Below are positions 1-8,916 of a stretch of 34,867 nt of DNA, in pieces. The position numbers and the translations under genes were made by a program. Below the pieces are notes generated by a model. It had not been told where the DNA came from, made no database searches, and saw only the letters and a program-made list of their open reading frames with translations. Origin of the DNA: Candidatus Brennerbacteria bacterium RIFOXYC1_FULL_41_11 (lineage in GTDB: Bacteria; Patescibacteriota; Minisyncoccia; UBA6257; Brennerbacteraceae); the NCBI GenBank assembly GCA_001817215.1, contig MHHX01000003.1, positions 1 to 34,867 of the forward strand. Direction: 5' to 3'. The first letter of the stretch is position 1. Each line of letters starts with the position of its first letter.

Positions 1-50
1 GTTGCCTGGAAACATATTAAAAAATTCTTTAAACAAAAAATTGTCAAAGA

Positions 51-686
51 TTAAAGTGTGGGGGTATAAATCCTAATTATATCGAGTTCTTGTCCGACTT
101 TTAAACCAAGATTATATTTTTCAACAAGATTTTTTATCTCTTCAAAACCGGGGTAACCCTTTTGCCTGCCCATCAACCTGGCGTCATCAATCAAGACAAC
201 CGAACCAGATTGCCAATGCTCCAAAATTGTCTTTATTTCTTTTACCAATGGCAAGTTATCGTCACTACCGACAGTAATTCCCTCAGAATAATGAGCGTCA
301 AGCCAAAACAGCGTTGGTTTTTTCGAGGCGTTTTTAAAAATTTCCGGCAAAACAATGGCGCTGTCGCCTTGATGAATTTTAATGTGCGAATATTTTGCAA
401 ACCTTTTTCGCGCTTCTTTGGCCAAGTTTTCGCCAAGCTCTATTGAATGAATTTCGGAAAACAGATTTTTAACCGCGGCCACGGTGTCACCCAGATAGGT
501 GCCAGTTTCAATAAATATTGACGGCGAAAACTTCTTAGCATACTGTTTGATGACTGCGCGCTTGAACAATGCCGGAGGCGAAACTCCCTGTTTTGAACCA
601 AAAAACCACAAAACCGCTTCAAAATAAGATTTCAAGAGTCTTAACAATGGATATGCCCTTGTCTGTTTGAGGTAATCTTTAAACAT
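51..686 (-). CDS. class I SAM-dependent methyltransferase (Methyltransf_24-like)
   Basis: A 211-aa Rossmann-fold methyltransferase, last complete gene of the glycan operon. The SAM-binding region is around residues 57-85 (FIETGTYLGDTV, then acidic SIELGE), and residues 105-135 carry HQGDSA and FWLDAHYSEG, with VLIDDARL near residue 165. This order resembles the small methyltransferases found beside polysaccharide glycosyltransferases. No signal peptide or membrane segment is evident, so it should be cytoplasmic. The start overlaps the end of the preceding glycosyltransferase gene by 8 nt, which suggests translational coupling. The substrate is unknown; methylation of a sugar or sugar nucleotide is inferred from context only. 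Confidence 0.75.
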   Translation of the reverse strand: MFKDYLKQTRAYPLLRLLKSYFEAVLWFFGSKQGVSPPALFKRAVIKQYAKKFSPSIFIETGTYLGDTVAAVKNLFSEIHSIELGENLAKEARKRFAKYSHIKIHQGDSAIVLPEIFKNASKKPTLFWLDAHYSEGITVGSDDNLPLVKEIKTILEHWQSGSVVLIDDARLMGRQKGYPGFEEIKNLVEKYNLGLKVGQELDIIRIYTPTL

Positions 687-1782
687 ATTTTTCCAAACGC
701 TGCCGCCATTTCACGGCCAAATCATCCCAGCCGAACTTTGCCACAGCTTGTTTCCTTGCCGCCAAACTCATTTTTTTCAGTTTTTCCGGATCAGCCAGTG
801 ATTTTTTGATTAAAGACTCAAACATTTTCAGCTCTTGTTCCCGGCTGTCTTTTGTTTGAACAATAATACCACACTCATTTGTAAGCAACTCTTCCGGGCC
901 AGAACCGGAGCTGGCAATGACTGGACATCCTGAAGCCATGGCTTCAGCAACAACCATGCCGAATCCCTCAAACAAGGACGGGAAAATAAACAGATCGCAA
1001 GAAGCTAAGAGAATGGCCACGTCATCCCTGGACATTTCCTTGACCCAAAAAACGTTTTTCGTTTGAGAAATTTCCGTTGACAGATCTGTTTCCGGATTGT
1101 TTCTGCCGACCAGAACGAACTGAATTTCAGGAAAGCGTTTTGCCAGTTCAACAAAAACTTGCGGCCGTTTTCTCAAAATTAAAGCGCCGATAAAAGAAAA
1201 TATTCTTTTTGAATCATCCAAGCCGAATTTTTTCTTGAAGTATAATTTATCGCGTTTTCCAGGATAAAACTGCTTTAAATCCACGCCGTTGTAAATGACG
1301 TCTATTTTGGCCGAAAGCTTGAACGGCTTTAAAGAATCAGCCGCGTATTGGGAAATTGTCAGAATGCAATCAGCTCGCTTGATGAAAAAAACCACTGAAC
1401 GCCAGAGTAGATCAAAACTTGAGTTACGGTAAGGATAATCTTTCAAATGATATGGCACGGGGCCGTTAAGGTGCAAAACCAATTTTGATTTTCTCGGGTG
1501 GAAAAGCAAAAACAGTATTTCCATTGGTTCGCCGGTAAAGAGAATAATTTCCGGTTTTATTTTCCAGAGCCAGAAAAAACGAACCGAGAACCTTAACAAT
1601 CTTGACTTTGTCCGGGTTTCAATAATCCTGATTGAACCCGGGTCACCGTTAAAATCGTCGGCCGTTGTCCAGTATTCGCAAAACTCCGGTTTCAGCCTTT
1701 TGAAAATATTCAAACGAATCAGGCTGACGGCCTGGCTTGGCAAAATTGATAAATGGCTGGTGGAAAAAATCTTGATGGCCAT
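679..1782 (-). CDS. glycosyltransferase family 4
   Basis: A 367-aa GT-B enzyme that would transfer a sugar from a nucleotide-sugar donor to a growing envelope glycan. The C-terminal donor domain has the typical block FPSLFEGFGMVVAEAMASG near residues 265-285. It retains both glutamates of the EX7E motif and is followed by CPVIASSGSGPEELL. Residues near 195 (SFIGALILRKRP) form the usual start of the C-terminal Rossmann domain. Length is normal for GT4. It lies 2 nt from the upstream GT2 gene and overlaps the downstream methyltransferase gene. No SD is seen. The exact sugar cannot be told from sequence. Confidence 0.9.
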   Translation of the reverse strand: MAIKIFSTSHLSILPSQAVSLIRLNIFKRLKPEFCEYWTTADDFNGDPGSIRIIETRTKSRLLRFSVRFFWLWKIKPEIILFTGEPMEILFLLFHPRKSKLVLHLNGPVPYHLKDYPYRNSSFDLLWRSVVFFIKRADCILTISQYAADSLKPFKLSAKIDVIYNGVDLKQFYPGKRDKLYFKKKFGLDDSKRIFSFIGALILRKRPQVFVELAKRFPEIQFVLVGRNNPETDLSTEISQTKNVFWVKEMSRDDVAILLASCDLFIFPSLFEGFGMVVAEAMASGCPVIASSGSGPEELLTNECGIIVQTKDSREQELKMFESLIKKSLADPEKLKKMSLAARKQAVAKFGWDDLAVKWRQRLEKYV

Positions 1783-1784
1783 GG

Positions 1785-2567
1785 TTATTTTTTGCCGGTA
1801 ATTCTTCTCCAGGCCGGCGCCAGGAAAAACCTTAACCGTTCAATCAAAAACCGCAGATAAAAATTAAAATATTTCAGCTGAGACCGGCCATATTTCCTGC
1901 CGATCAAGAAGGTCTCGCGCCAAGCCAAGAAAGGATCTTTTCTCAATAAAGCATTACTTCTGACTACAAATGCCGCGCTTATAATCTCAAGTTTTCTGAT
2001 TTTTGGCCTCAGCTTTAAGATTTTCAGCCACAGATCATAATCTGCTAAAAGCTTGTACTGAATATCAAAGCCGCCGACCATTGCGAATAATGATTTTTTA
2101 AAAAACACGCCTTCAGGCACAAATTTATTGCCTTTGTTTAAAAACATTTCAAAACTCGGATTTTCTGGAGCTTGATTGAGTTGTTCTGGCCTATCTGGGT
2201 AAATCGCTTTTGTATTTGTAACCACCATCTCGAGATTTTCATCTCTGACAAATTCATTCATTACTTTTTCAATGATGTCATCCACTAAATAGTGGTTGTC
2301 AGTATCGAGCCAACTCAAAACCTCGCCTTTAGCAATTTTAAAACCCTTATTCAACGCGTCGTAAATTCCTTTATCTTTTTCAGAAATCCAATTGATTTTT
2401 TCACCATAACTTTTGAGAATTTCCAAAGTGTTATCAATTGAACCGCCGTCAACAACAATCTGTTCGATATCAGAATATGTCTGACTAAAAACAGACTGAA
2501 TGGCTTTTTCTATGTACTCTCCAGAATTGAAACTGGCCGAGACTATGGAAATTAATGGCCTCGTCAT
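1785..2567 (-). CDS. glycosyltransferase family 2
   Basis: A 260-aa GT-A enzyme. The N-terminus reads PLISIVSASFNSGEYIEKAI, then QIVVDGGSIDNT, which bind the nucleotide sugar. The metal-binding DXD is DTD in LSWLDTDNHY near residue 90. A DKGIYDALNKG block precedes it, as in WcaA-type transferases. The C-terminal part has ADYDLWLKI, the usual acceptor-side block. No membrane anchor is clear. The start overlaps the upstream GT4 stop by 4 nt (ATGA), so the two are probably co-translated. It presumably adds one residue to the repeat unit; donor and linkage are unknown. Confidence 0.9.
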   Translation of the reverse strand: MTRPLISIVSASFNSGEYIEKAIQSVFSQTYSDIEQIVVDGGSIDNTLEILKSYGEKINWISEKDKGIYDALNKGFKIAKGEVLSWLDTDNHYLVDDIIEKVMNEFVRDENLEMVVTNTKAIYPDRPEQLNQAPENPSFEMFLNKGNKFVPEGVFFKKSLFAMVGGFDIQYKLLADYDLWLKILKLRPKIRKLEIISAAFVVRSNALLRKDPFLAWRETFLIGRKYGRSQLKYFNFYLRFLIERLRFFLAPAWRRITGKK

Positions 2568-3754
2568 AAAAGCGACTCGTAAAGCGACAGATATTGGTCG
2601 GTCATTTTTTCGACAGTAAAATTAGCCGCAACTCTTTCAACGCACTGCTGTTTCATGGCCGATAATTTCTCCGTATCAAGATGCAGGATATACTCAATGC
2701 CACTGCGAAGATCATCAATATTTTTGTATTTTGCCACATAGCCGGTTTTTAAATGCTCGACCTCTTCTGTAACGCCGCCAGTATCAAAACCAACAACCGG
2801 CAATCCGCAAGCCATTGACTCTAAAACAGTCAGAGGAAAATTATCCGCCAAGGACGGAAATAAAAATACATCACTAGCGGAAAAATATTTTGCCAAAAGA
2901 TTCCTGTTTCTAGATTTTGGAATAAACCAAAGGTTATCCCTTGTTTTGTCTTCTTGTTTGCCGCCAACACAGATAAATAAAAAACTTTGTTTATCTGTTA
3001 TTGTTTCAACTAAATCTTGCGTATATTGCCAGCCTTTTCTTGGATCAGCGTTACCACCTGACGCCAGAAACAAAATGATTTTTTTATCCTCTGGCCAGCC
3101 AAGTTCCTGACGACAATCCTGTTTATTGTGCTGCCTGAAGATAGAAGTATCAATGCCATTGTTTATCACTTGACATGGCTTGTTTTCCAAAACGCTCCGC
3201 GCAACAAGATTTTTCAACCACAAAGACGGTGTCACTAAATTAAGTCTGGTTTTGGCATAAATTCTGGATTTTTTCCATGCCAAATATTTTTCATTATGCC
3301 ATTCCATCGGCGGATAATGATTTAAATCTCCGCAATGGAAAAATCCGTTTTTCAAACTGTCTTCCGACGGATAAGCGCAACGCGAAGAAATTGACCACAA
3401 GTCATGCAATGTCCAAACAATAGGTTTTTTCTCGGAAATCTTTCTCAGCGTATCCAAATTGAAGAAATAACAATGGAGATTATGACAGTTAACAATATCC
3501 GCTTCTTGAAACTCTTTGGTCTTCAAAATATAATCCGTTCGATAAAAATCAATATCGTTCGCCAAAACACGGCTAACAATCTGCTGTTTTGGAAATGTTG
3601 GCGGAATTTTAAAAACATTTTTGTCGTCTGAAACTCTGTCGCTGACAAACATTGAAACAAAATGTCCTCTCTTCTCAAGCTCCATTTTCAGATCCCAAGA
3701 GACCTGAGCCGCGCCACCGGCTTTGTCAATTGTGCCGATTTGCAGTATTTTCAT
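2564..3754 (-). CDS. glycosyltransferase family 4 (WcaC/WcaL-like)
   Basis: A 396-aa GT-B protein. The N-terminus MKILQIGTIDKAGGAAQVSW is typical of GT4 enzymes of exopolysaccharide clusters, and residues 85-125 hold VNCHNLHCYF and WTLHDLWSIS, a motif set shared with WcaC-like transferases. In the C-terminal block FPSLADNFPLTVLESMACG the first Glu of EX7E is replaced by Asp, giving DX7E, which many WcaC-like members tolerate. It sits in the operon with 4-nt overlaps on both sides. Its role as a glycan chain glycosyltransferase is inferred from family and context. Confidence 0.88.
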   Translation of the reverse strand: MKILQIGTIDKAGGAAQVSWDLKMELEKRGHFVSMFVSDRVSDDKNVFKIPPTFPKQQIVSRVLANDIDFYRTDYILKTKEFQEADIVNCHNLHCYFFNLDTLRKISEKKPIVWTLHDLWSISSRCAYPSEDSLKNGFFHCGDLNHYPPMEWHNEKYLAWKKSRIYAKTRLNLVTPSLWLKNLVARSVLENKPCQVINNGIDTSIFRQHNKQDCRQELGWPEDKKIILFLASGGNADPRKGWQYTQDLVETITDKQSFLFICVGGKQEDKTRDNLWFIPKSRNRNLLAKYFSASDVFLFPSLADNFPLTVLESMACGLPVVGFDTGGVTEEVEHLKTGYVAKYKNIDDLRSGIEYILHLDTEKLSAMKQQCVERVAANFTVEKMTDQYLSLYESLL

Positions 3755-4572
3755 ATTAATTTTTTAGCTTCCATATAAAACGAGTCTGGCTTTCTCGGCT
3801 TATTTTTGTCTCTTGATTCATCAAAGCTGTATTTAACCCAGCCAGTGATTTTTGAAACATTCCAGTCAGTCTTATTAATATCCGCGAATCCGCAACTCTT
3901 TAATAGATAGCTGAGCGAAGCACTATCATACATCCACTTATGAAGCTCGCCGATTTTTTCCGGGTCTTTTGAACGAAATAAAGATTTCAAGCGATTAAAA
4001 ACTTTCTGCGACAAAGACCGCTTGATCCTTATCTTGTTCAATTTTTGTTTATTCCAAGGATAAAAGTCATAAAATTCATCTCCTACGCGACTGGCTATGT
4101 ATTCCCAGCCGACATCACCTTGTCTCAAGGTTTTTAACATCTCGCCCCCGGAAACCTTGCGCGTTGTTTGATCATACAACTCCAATAAAGACCAATAATA
4201 ACGCTGCCAATTTTGTTCTATCGGTTCTTTATGATAATTTTCAAGATTTTTTAAATACTCCTTAGTAATACCTTCCAAATCAGGCAAAACCAACCTCACT
4301 AAACCACCCGGTTTTAACACCCGAAAAATCTCTTTAATTAAAAACCCACCTTTCTCACGAGAAAAATGCTCCAAAACATGAGAAGAATAAACCGCATCAA
4401 AAGTATTATCCGCATAAGGAATACCACGATTCAGGTCATGATAAACAACGTCTTTTGAATGATAAAGATCAAGATTGTTCCATTCAGATGAAAATATGCT
4501 GCCGCAACCGAGATTCAACAAATACTGCCCAGATGAAGATTTAATCGGTTTTTTAATCATGATTGTTTCCAA
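3751..4572 (-). CDS. class I SAM methyltransferase (type 11)
   Basis: A 273-aa methyltransferase. Motif I is LNLGCGSIFSSEW near residues 18-30. It is followed by NLDLYHSKDVVYHDLNRGIP, the acidic-loop region, and then SSHVLEHFSREKGG and RVLKPGGLVRLVLPDLEG at residues 65-100. This set is characteristic of Methyltransf_11 proteins encoded with glycosyltransferases. The C-terminal 170 residues are less conserved and may bind the acceptor. The gene overlaps its upstream neighbour by 20 nt. No SD is visible. Substrate unknown. Confidence 0.85.
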   Translation of the reverse strand: METIMIKKPIKSSSGQYLLNLGCGSIFSSEWNNLDLYHSKDVVYHDLNRGIPYADNTFDAVYSSHVLEHFSREKGGFLIKEIFRVLKPGGLVRLVLPDLEGITKEYLKNLENYHKEPIEQNWQRYYWSLLELYDQTTRKVSGGEMLKTLRQGDVGWEYIASRVGDEFYDFYPWNKQKLNKIRIKRSLSQKVFNRLKSLFRSKDPEKIGELHKWMYDSASLSYLLKSCGFADINKTDWNVSKITGWVKYSFDESRDKNKPRKPDSFYMEAKKLI

Positions 4573-5695
4573 TTGCCCTTAAATAACCATCGACCATTTG
4601 ATCGAGAGAAAACTCATTTTCAATCTTTTCGAAAGAACGCTCCCCCATGCTAATAAGATTTTGTGGATCATTCATTGCTTCTGTCAACTTTTTCAGAAGA
4701 TCTTTATCGGTTCCGTTAAACAAAAAACCATTTACCCCATTCCTGATCAAATCTAAACCCGTTCCATCGGCCCGGCTGGCAATCACCGGCAAGCCGCAAG
4801 CCATTAAAGTATTAATGCCTAAGCCTCCGAGCCCAGGCAAAACGCCCAAGCTATGAACGCAAACAATCTTTGCCAGATCTATATCATTATAAATCGCGCC
4901 GGCAAAAAAACATCTTCTCAAACCTATTTCTTTCGCGTAATTTTCAAGAGACGGACGCAAAGATCCGTCGCCGACGATAGTCAAAAAAGAATCTGGAAAG
5001 TAATTCTCAATCTGCTTGTAAGCCCGCAACAAACTGTCTATCTTTTTGCCAGGAGTTAATCTGCCCACATAAACAATTCCACCCGATCTCTTCTCAAAAT
5101 CTTTTCTGAAAACATAGGCCCTGATCAAACTTGTATCTACCGCATTATGGGCTAAAAATATTTTATCTGCCGCCACACTATGAATAACTCTGAAATAATC
5201 AACCATATAATTGGAATGAGCGATAATCCCATCCGCCTCCGGCACAACTACCAAGTCTTTTATTCCTTTTAATATCTTTCGAGGATTCCATGGAGCAAAT
5301 CTCAAAAATTTTTCCAGATAAAGATTGTCTATCCAATAACCGTCGCAACCCATCCATAAAGTTCTAACCTTCAATGATCGAAGCCTTAAGTCGGATTCCC
5401 GATGGGAAAAAATATGGTATAGCGACGCATCAAAAGAAATAAAAACATCGGCCCGTGATGTTTCCAAAACTTCAAAGATATCCGGATGAAAACCATTATC
5501 ATTTTCTTGCAATCTGATCGCATTAAAGGGCAAATTTCTATCAACGTCAATCACGCCATCATGATTCGTAATCTTACTAGCTACCACTACCAGGTTGACT
5601 CTTTCCGCTAGCCGCTTGAAAAAGGGTACGCGATAATTGGCAATTAACCCTTGTTCGAAAACTACAGTGGGTTTTTCCGTCTGGGCTTGATTCAT
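4553..5695 (-). CDS. divergent glycosyltransferase family 4
   Basis: A 380-aa GT-B-like protein. The donor-domain start (GGIVYVGRLTPGKKIDSLLRA, near residues 205-225) and TIVGDGSLRPSLE are standard GT4 blocks. The usual EX7E stretch reads LPGLGGLGINTLMACGLPV, so neither catalytic-region glutamate is at its expected place. The fold is clear but the active-site chemistry may differ or be reduced. It lies between an FkbM-like methyltransferase (4-nt overlap) and a type 11 methyltransferase (20-nt overlap), so it is expressed with the glycan genes. It could be an unusual transferase or a non-catalytic homologue. Confidence 0.8.
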   Translation of the reverse strand: MNQAQTEKPTVVFEQGLIANYRVPFFKRLAERVNLVVVASKITNHDGVIDVDRNLPFNAIRLQENDNGFHPDIFEVLETSRADVFISFDASLYHIFSHRESDLRLRSLKVRTLWMGCDGYWIDNLYLEKFLRFAPWNPRKILKGIKDLVVVPEADGIIAHSNYMVDYFRVIHSVAADKIFLAHNAVDTSLIRAYVFRKDFEKRSGGIVYVGRLTPGKKIDSLLRAYKQIENYFPDSFLTIVGDGSLRPSLENYAKEIGLRRCFFAGAIYNDIDLAKIVCVHSLGVLPGLGGLGINTLMACGLPVIASRADGTGLDLIRNGVNGFLFNGTDKDLLKKLTEAMNDPQNLISMGERSFEKIENEFSLDQMVDGYLRAIGNNHD

Positions 5696-6414
5696 CGCGT
5701 CGTGTTAGGTTTAAAAAACAAATAAGAACTGCCGTCAACCGTAAACGGCAGAAATCCGTAATTCTTTAAAATGCTCACAGCTTTTCCTGTGTGCTTCCTA
5801 GAATATTGGCTAACAGTACCGTGATGGAACTCAACAAAAACCTGGGGGAAAGGCACGAAAAACTCTTTTTTATTGCTGAAAATAAGATCGTATTCAGCTC
5901 CTTCAAGATCAAGCTTCAGGTACTGTGCTCTTTCTGAACCAATTTCTTTCAACAAGGCATTCGGAGTCAGGCTTCTAACCTTATAGGACCTAACCTTATC
6001 AGAGACAACATTTTTATGCTCCGACAACAATGATCCGGAAACGTTATCCTCACTCTCAAAAAATTCAAACTCGCCGTTCTCGAAAGAAACCGCGATCGGC
6101 AAATGGAAAAAGCTATCTTTATAATACGACTCAAGCCGCCTTAACTGTTCTTGGTGTTTTTTTGTCGGATCAATCCCGAAGGATTTGATTCCGTATTTTT
6201 TTATCAATGCCACTGACAAATCGGCATCAAAACCACAGCCAACGTCGATGATGATATCACCGGATTTAAAAATCGGCAAAAAAAGATAGTTCGGTTCGAT
6301 AAAACATATTTTGTGTTTTTTGATCAATCGGCGGTTACGCCACGTCATAAATATTTCTTGATACTCTGAATGTATCCTTTTCATTCTTTTTAAAAATTTA
6401 AACACTTGGATCAT
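5692..6414 (-). CDS. FkbM-family methyltransferase
   Basis: A 240-aa SAM methyltransferase. Motif I is IIIDVGCGFDADLSVAL near residues 55-72, followed by FGIDPTKKHQEQL. The FkbM hallmarks are the central SEDNVSGSLL segment, SLTPNALLKEIG, and LKLDLEGAEYDLI near residues 165-178. FkbM-family enzymes methylate hydroxyls of sugars or natural products, and here a sugar hydroxyl is the likely target. Both ends overlap neighbours by 4 nt, which places it firmly in the glycan operon. Confidence 0.85.
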   Translation of the reverse strand: MIQVFKFLKRMKRIHSEYQEIFMTWRNRRLIKKHKICFIEPNYLFLPIFKSGDIIIDVGCGFDADLSVALIKKYGIKSFGIDPTKKHQEQLRRLESYYKDSFFHLPIAVSFENGEFEFFESEDNVSGSLLSEHKNVVSDKVRSYKVRSLTPNALLKEIGSERAQYLKLDLEGAEYDLIFSNKKEFFVPFPQVFVEFHHGTVSQYSRKHTGKAVSILKNYGFLPFTVDGSSYLFFKPNTTR

Positions 6415-7565
6415 GAGAAAGATTCTAATTCGGGGAATAATTCCAAAAGCGCAACGTCAATGAAAAACTTTGCGGTCCAATTCGGTAAAAAATACGGTGC
6501 ATACTTGCCATCAACGGGCCAAGAGCCCGGGAGAGATCCAAGAAACTCTTTTGAGCCGCCAGTTATCTGTTTTTCGCAAACGTAATCCACCAATCTATTC
6601 GCCTTTCTTAAATATTCTTGATTTTTAATCTTATGATAAAACTTTAAACAAATAATCGCCAACTGCAGATTGCCTACTAAACAAGAATAAGAAACATCAG
6701 CTTTCCAACTTTCATCAAACTCACCGGCCAAGAAGCCATTATTTTTGATCTTCGGAAAAATATTTTTGAAAAACAATTCGATCGATAGAAAAACTCTTTT
6801 TTTCAATTCCAGGTCTTCTATTAACTGTCCCGATTCCCATAAACCACTGATCGTATAACCCATAAGATGAGTCCATGGTCCTGTTTTTGAATCTAGGGCC
6901 ATATTTTCAAACCAACCATTATCTTTTTGTTGAGACAATGTCCATTCAATATTTTTTTGGGCTGATTGATAATACTTTTTTTGACCGAACTCTTGCCAAA
7001 CTAACAAAAGCGCCCAAGCGACTCTGGCTTGATAAGCTTTAGGCTCAAAACCGTCTGCTTCGATCCAAAACCCTTCAGATTTTTGAATCAAGATAAGCCA
7101 ATCGGCTGCTTTTTTTGCCGCTGACAGAAAATCATTCTTGTGCGTAAAGCGATAAAGCGATACTAAACCAAGCATCACCTGTCCAGTATTAAACACCTTT
7201 TGAGAGACCGAACCGTCTTCTTTTTTCTCACCAAAAGAACCGTCTTTATTCTGTACCTTGACCTCCCACTCGCCCATCAAAATCGCCTGGTCAATGAACT
7301 CCTGCTTTTCAAACTTTACGCCATAAGCCAAAAAAGAAGGGATGATATAACCAGTGGTTTCCCGATAGGCTTTTTCCCACTTCTTACTCGTAAGAGAATA
7401 CCCGGCTGACACGCCCTGAAAACTTGTACTTTCGTGGGCAATTTTTAACCAACTAGCTGCCAGGTTTAATCTTTCTGATAAATCAACATCAAGGCGCGGA
7501 AGTCCAAGATACTTTCGCTTAGTCAAAATCTTATTGAATCTGTTTTTGAGTTTATTAAAAATCAT
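6411..7565 (-). CDS. alpha/alpha-toroid protein of the glycan cluster (six-hairpin glycosidase-like)
   Basis: A 384-aa protein without signal peptide or membrane helix. It shows repeating helical hairpins of the (alpha/alpha)6 toroid type, with periodic motifs such as TGQVMLGLVSLYR, AADWLILIQKSEGFW, ARVAWALLLVWQEFG and NIEWTLSQQKDNGWF. The 'Q..DG.F/GWF' pattern at the ends of hairpins resembles six-hairpin glycosidases and terpenoid-cyclase-like toroids. I cannot assign a reaction. Overlaps of 4 nt on both sides tie it to the methyltransferases, so a role in trimming, epimerising or recognising the glycan is plausible but inferred. Confidence 0.6.
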   Translation of the reverse strand: MIFNKLKNRFNKILTKRKYLGLPRLDVDLSERLNLAASWLKIAHESTSFQGVSAGYSLTSKKWEKAYRETTGYIIPSFLAYGVKFEKQEFIDQAILMGEWEVKVQNKDGSFGEKKEDGSVSQKVFNTGQVMLGLVSLYRFTHKNDFLSAAKKAADWLILIQKSEGFWIEADGFEPKAYQARVAWALLLVWQEFGQKKYYQSAQKNIEWTLSQQKDNGWFENMALDSKTGPWTHLMGYTISGLWESGQLIEDLELKKRVFLSIELFFKNIFPKIKNNGFLAGEFDESWKADVSYSCLVGNLQLAIICLKFYHKIKNQEYLRKANRLVDYVCEKQITGGSKEFLGSLPGSWPVDGKYAPYFLPNWTAKFFIDVALLELFPELESFS

Positions 7566-8206
7566 TTTGTTGCTTCAAGAAAGAACATCTGCTCCGGACG
7601 ATTATCGATTTTCTCAATATCCGCTAAAACACTTTCCCGATATTTTTTCTGCTCGACAGTTCGGAAACCGGCATTTTTAAATAATAATGCCAAGGACTCA
7701 AAATCATAAACATACTTGCTAGTTTTGCCGCCATAACTTGCAAACCCGAAAAACCATTGATTAAATTTGTCGGCAACGGTCGCGCCCGGAAACCTATCCC
7801 GTCCATCGGGCAATTTCTCGAAGAAAAAATACTCGTCTCGCGAAAGATATTTTTCAGCCAGAATTTTCAAGTCCTGAACGCCGAATCTTGCCACTCCGAC
7901 CGGTTTCAAAACCCGATAAACGTCTTTCATGATTTTTTGCGCCCGATCATACGTAAAATAGTTTATCGCTGAAATACAGACAACCGCGTCCATGGAGTCG
8001 TCACGAAACGGTAACAAAAATTTTTCGAGATCCAAAATTAAATCTGCTTTAGGCTCAAGATCAACATTCCAATAATCAGACAAAACATTGGCTCCGGAAC
8101 AAAGATTGACTCGTCTTTTTTCCCCTTGCCAGCCGATTAACCGGATAAAAAAATATAGTAACCAACCTCGCCCAATATTTTTGAAAAGATTTTTGATACG
8201 AGCCAT
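7562..8206 (-). CDS. class I SAM methyltransferase
   Basis: A 214-aa methyltransferase. Motif I is degenerate: VNLCSGANVLSDYWNVDLE near residues 33-52, where the usual GCG is CSG. It is followed by DLEKFLLPFRDDSMDAVVC and DVYRVLKPVGVARFGVQDL. The latter two blocks are diagnostic of Methyltransf_11. The DLEP acidic region that contacts SAM is kept. The N-terminal 30 residues are basic and hydrophobic and could associate with the membrane. It shares one nucleotide with its upstream neighbour and four with the next gene. Substrate unknown. Confidence 0.78.
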   Translation of the reverse strand: MARIKNLFKNIGRGWLLYFFIRLIGWQGEKRRVNLCSGANVLSDYWNVDLEPKADLILDLEKFLLPFRDDSMDAVVCISAINYFTYDRAQKIMKDVYRVLKPVGVARFGVQDLKILAEKYLSRDEYFFFEKLPDGRDRFPGATVADKFNQWFFGFASYGGKTSKYVYDFESLALLFKNAGFRTVEQKKYRESVLADIEKIDNRPEQMFFLEATK

Positions 8207-8916
8207 TATTTTCTGAAAACAAAAGATTTAATCAGATCTCCTTGTTTATCAAAAACATAGTAATTGAAACCGCCTTCCCACAAAAACATGTTTGAGAACA
8301 GATCTTTATTCTGGCGATACATTTTCCGTATCCCGTTTGGATACTTCGCATGGGCAAAATGATAAAAATCATCACTGCCCGTGTCTCGGTGTTCAGTATC
8401 CGGATACTCGTGAAAAATCAGGGTATTACCGAGTTGGGAAACGTACCATTTATGAAAATCTTTTTTGCCAACAAAGTTAAACATGATATCTGACATCCTT
8501 GTGGGCGTTTCCAGATAGCCCCTCTTACCGACTCGCATAATCTCATCACAAGCCTGAGCAGCATCTCCAACGTGTTCCAGCACATGAGCACAGTAAACAA
8601 AATCAAACTCCTTGTCTCGAAAGGGCAATTTCTCAATATCGGCCTGAACAAACTGTCTCCCATGTGTTTCAAGTTCATTCCAACGGTGTTGAGTTTCTTG
8701 CGGATATTTATCAGCCAGATGGGTCGCATAAGGAAACGGCTCGCCGCCAGAACCAATGTCCAAAATTTTATCGTCCGGTTTTATCTTAAAATCAACGAAT
8801 CTTTTCTGATAATCAATCTTTTTCTCATAAGAAAAACCTTTGAGAATATAAACTTTCAAATAGAGAAAATTCAATTTTTGCAGAAACCCTTTTATCAAAA
8901 AAAGTATTTTCCTCAT
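8206..8916 (-). CDS. class I SAM methyltransferase (type 11)
   Basis: A 236-aa methyltransferase with motif I KILDIGSGGEPFPYATHLAD near residues 48-67. The segment QADIEKLPFRDKEFDFVYC and AHVLEHVGDAAQACDEIMRV follow at residues 92-130. This is the classic order for Methyltransf_11 proteins. The N-terminal 30 residues are basic and hydrophobic, a possible membrane-associating segment. It is the second gene after the flippase and overlaps it by 4 nt. It is presumably one of the enzymes decorating the same glycan. Confidence 0.83.
   Translation of the reverse strand: MRKILFLIKGFLQKLNFLYLKVYILKGFSYEKKIDYQKRFVDFKIKPDDKILDIGSGGEPFPYATHLADKYPQETQHRWNELETHGRQFVQADIEKLPFRDKEFDFVYCAHVLEHVGDAAQACDEIMRVGKRGYLETPTRMSDIMFNFVGKKDFHKWYVSQLGNTLIFHEYPDTEHRDTGSDDFYHFAHAKYPNGIRKMYRQNKDLFSNMFLWEGGFNYYVFDKQGDLIKSFVFRK

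Noticed and set aside
1-15. Start of another minus-strand gene at the window edge
   Set aside because: Only an ATG and four further codons are visible, with no SD. This cannot be supported.
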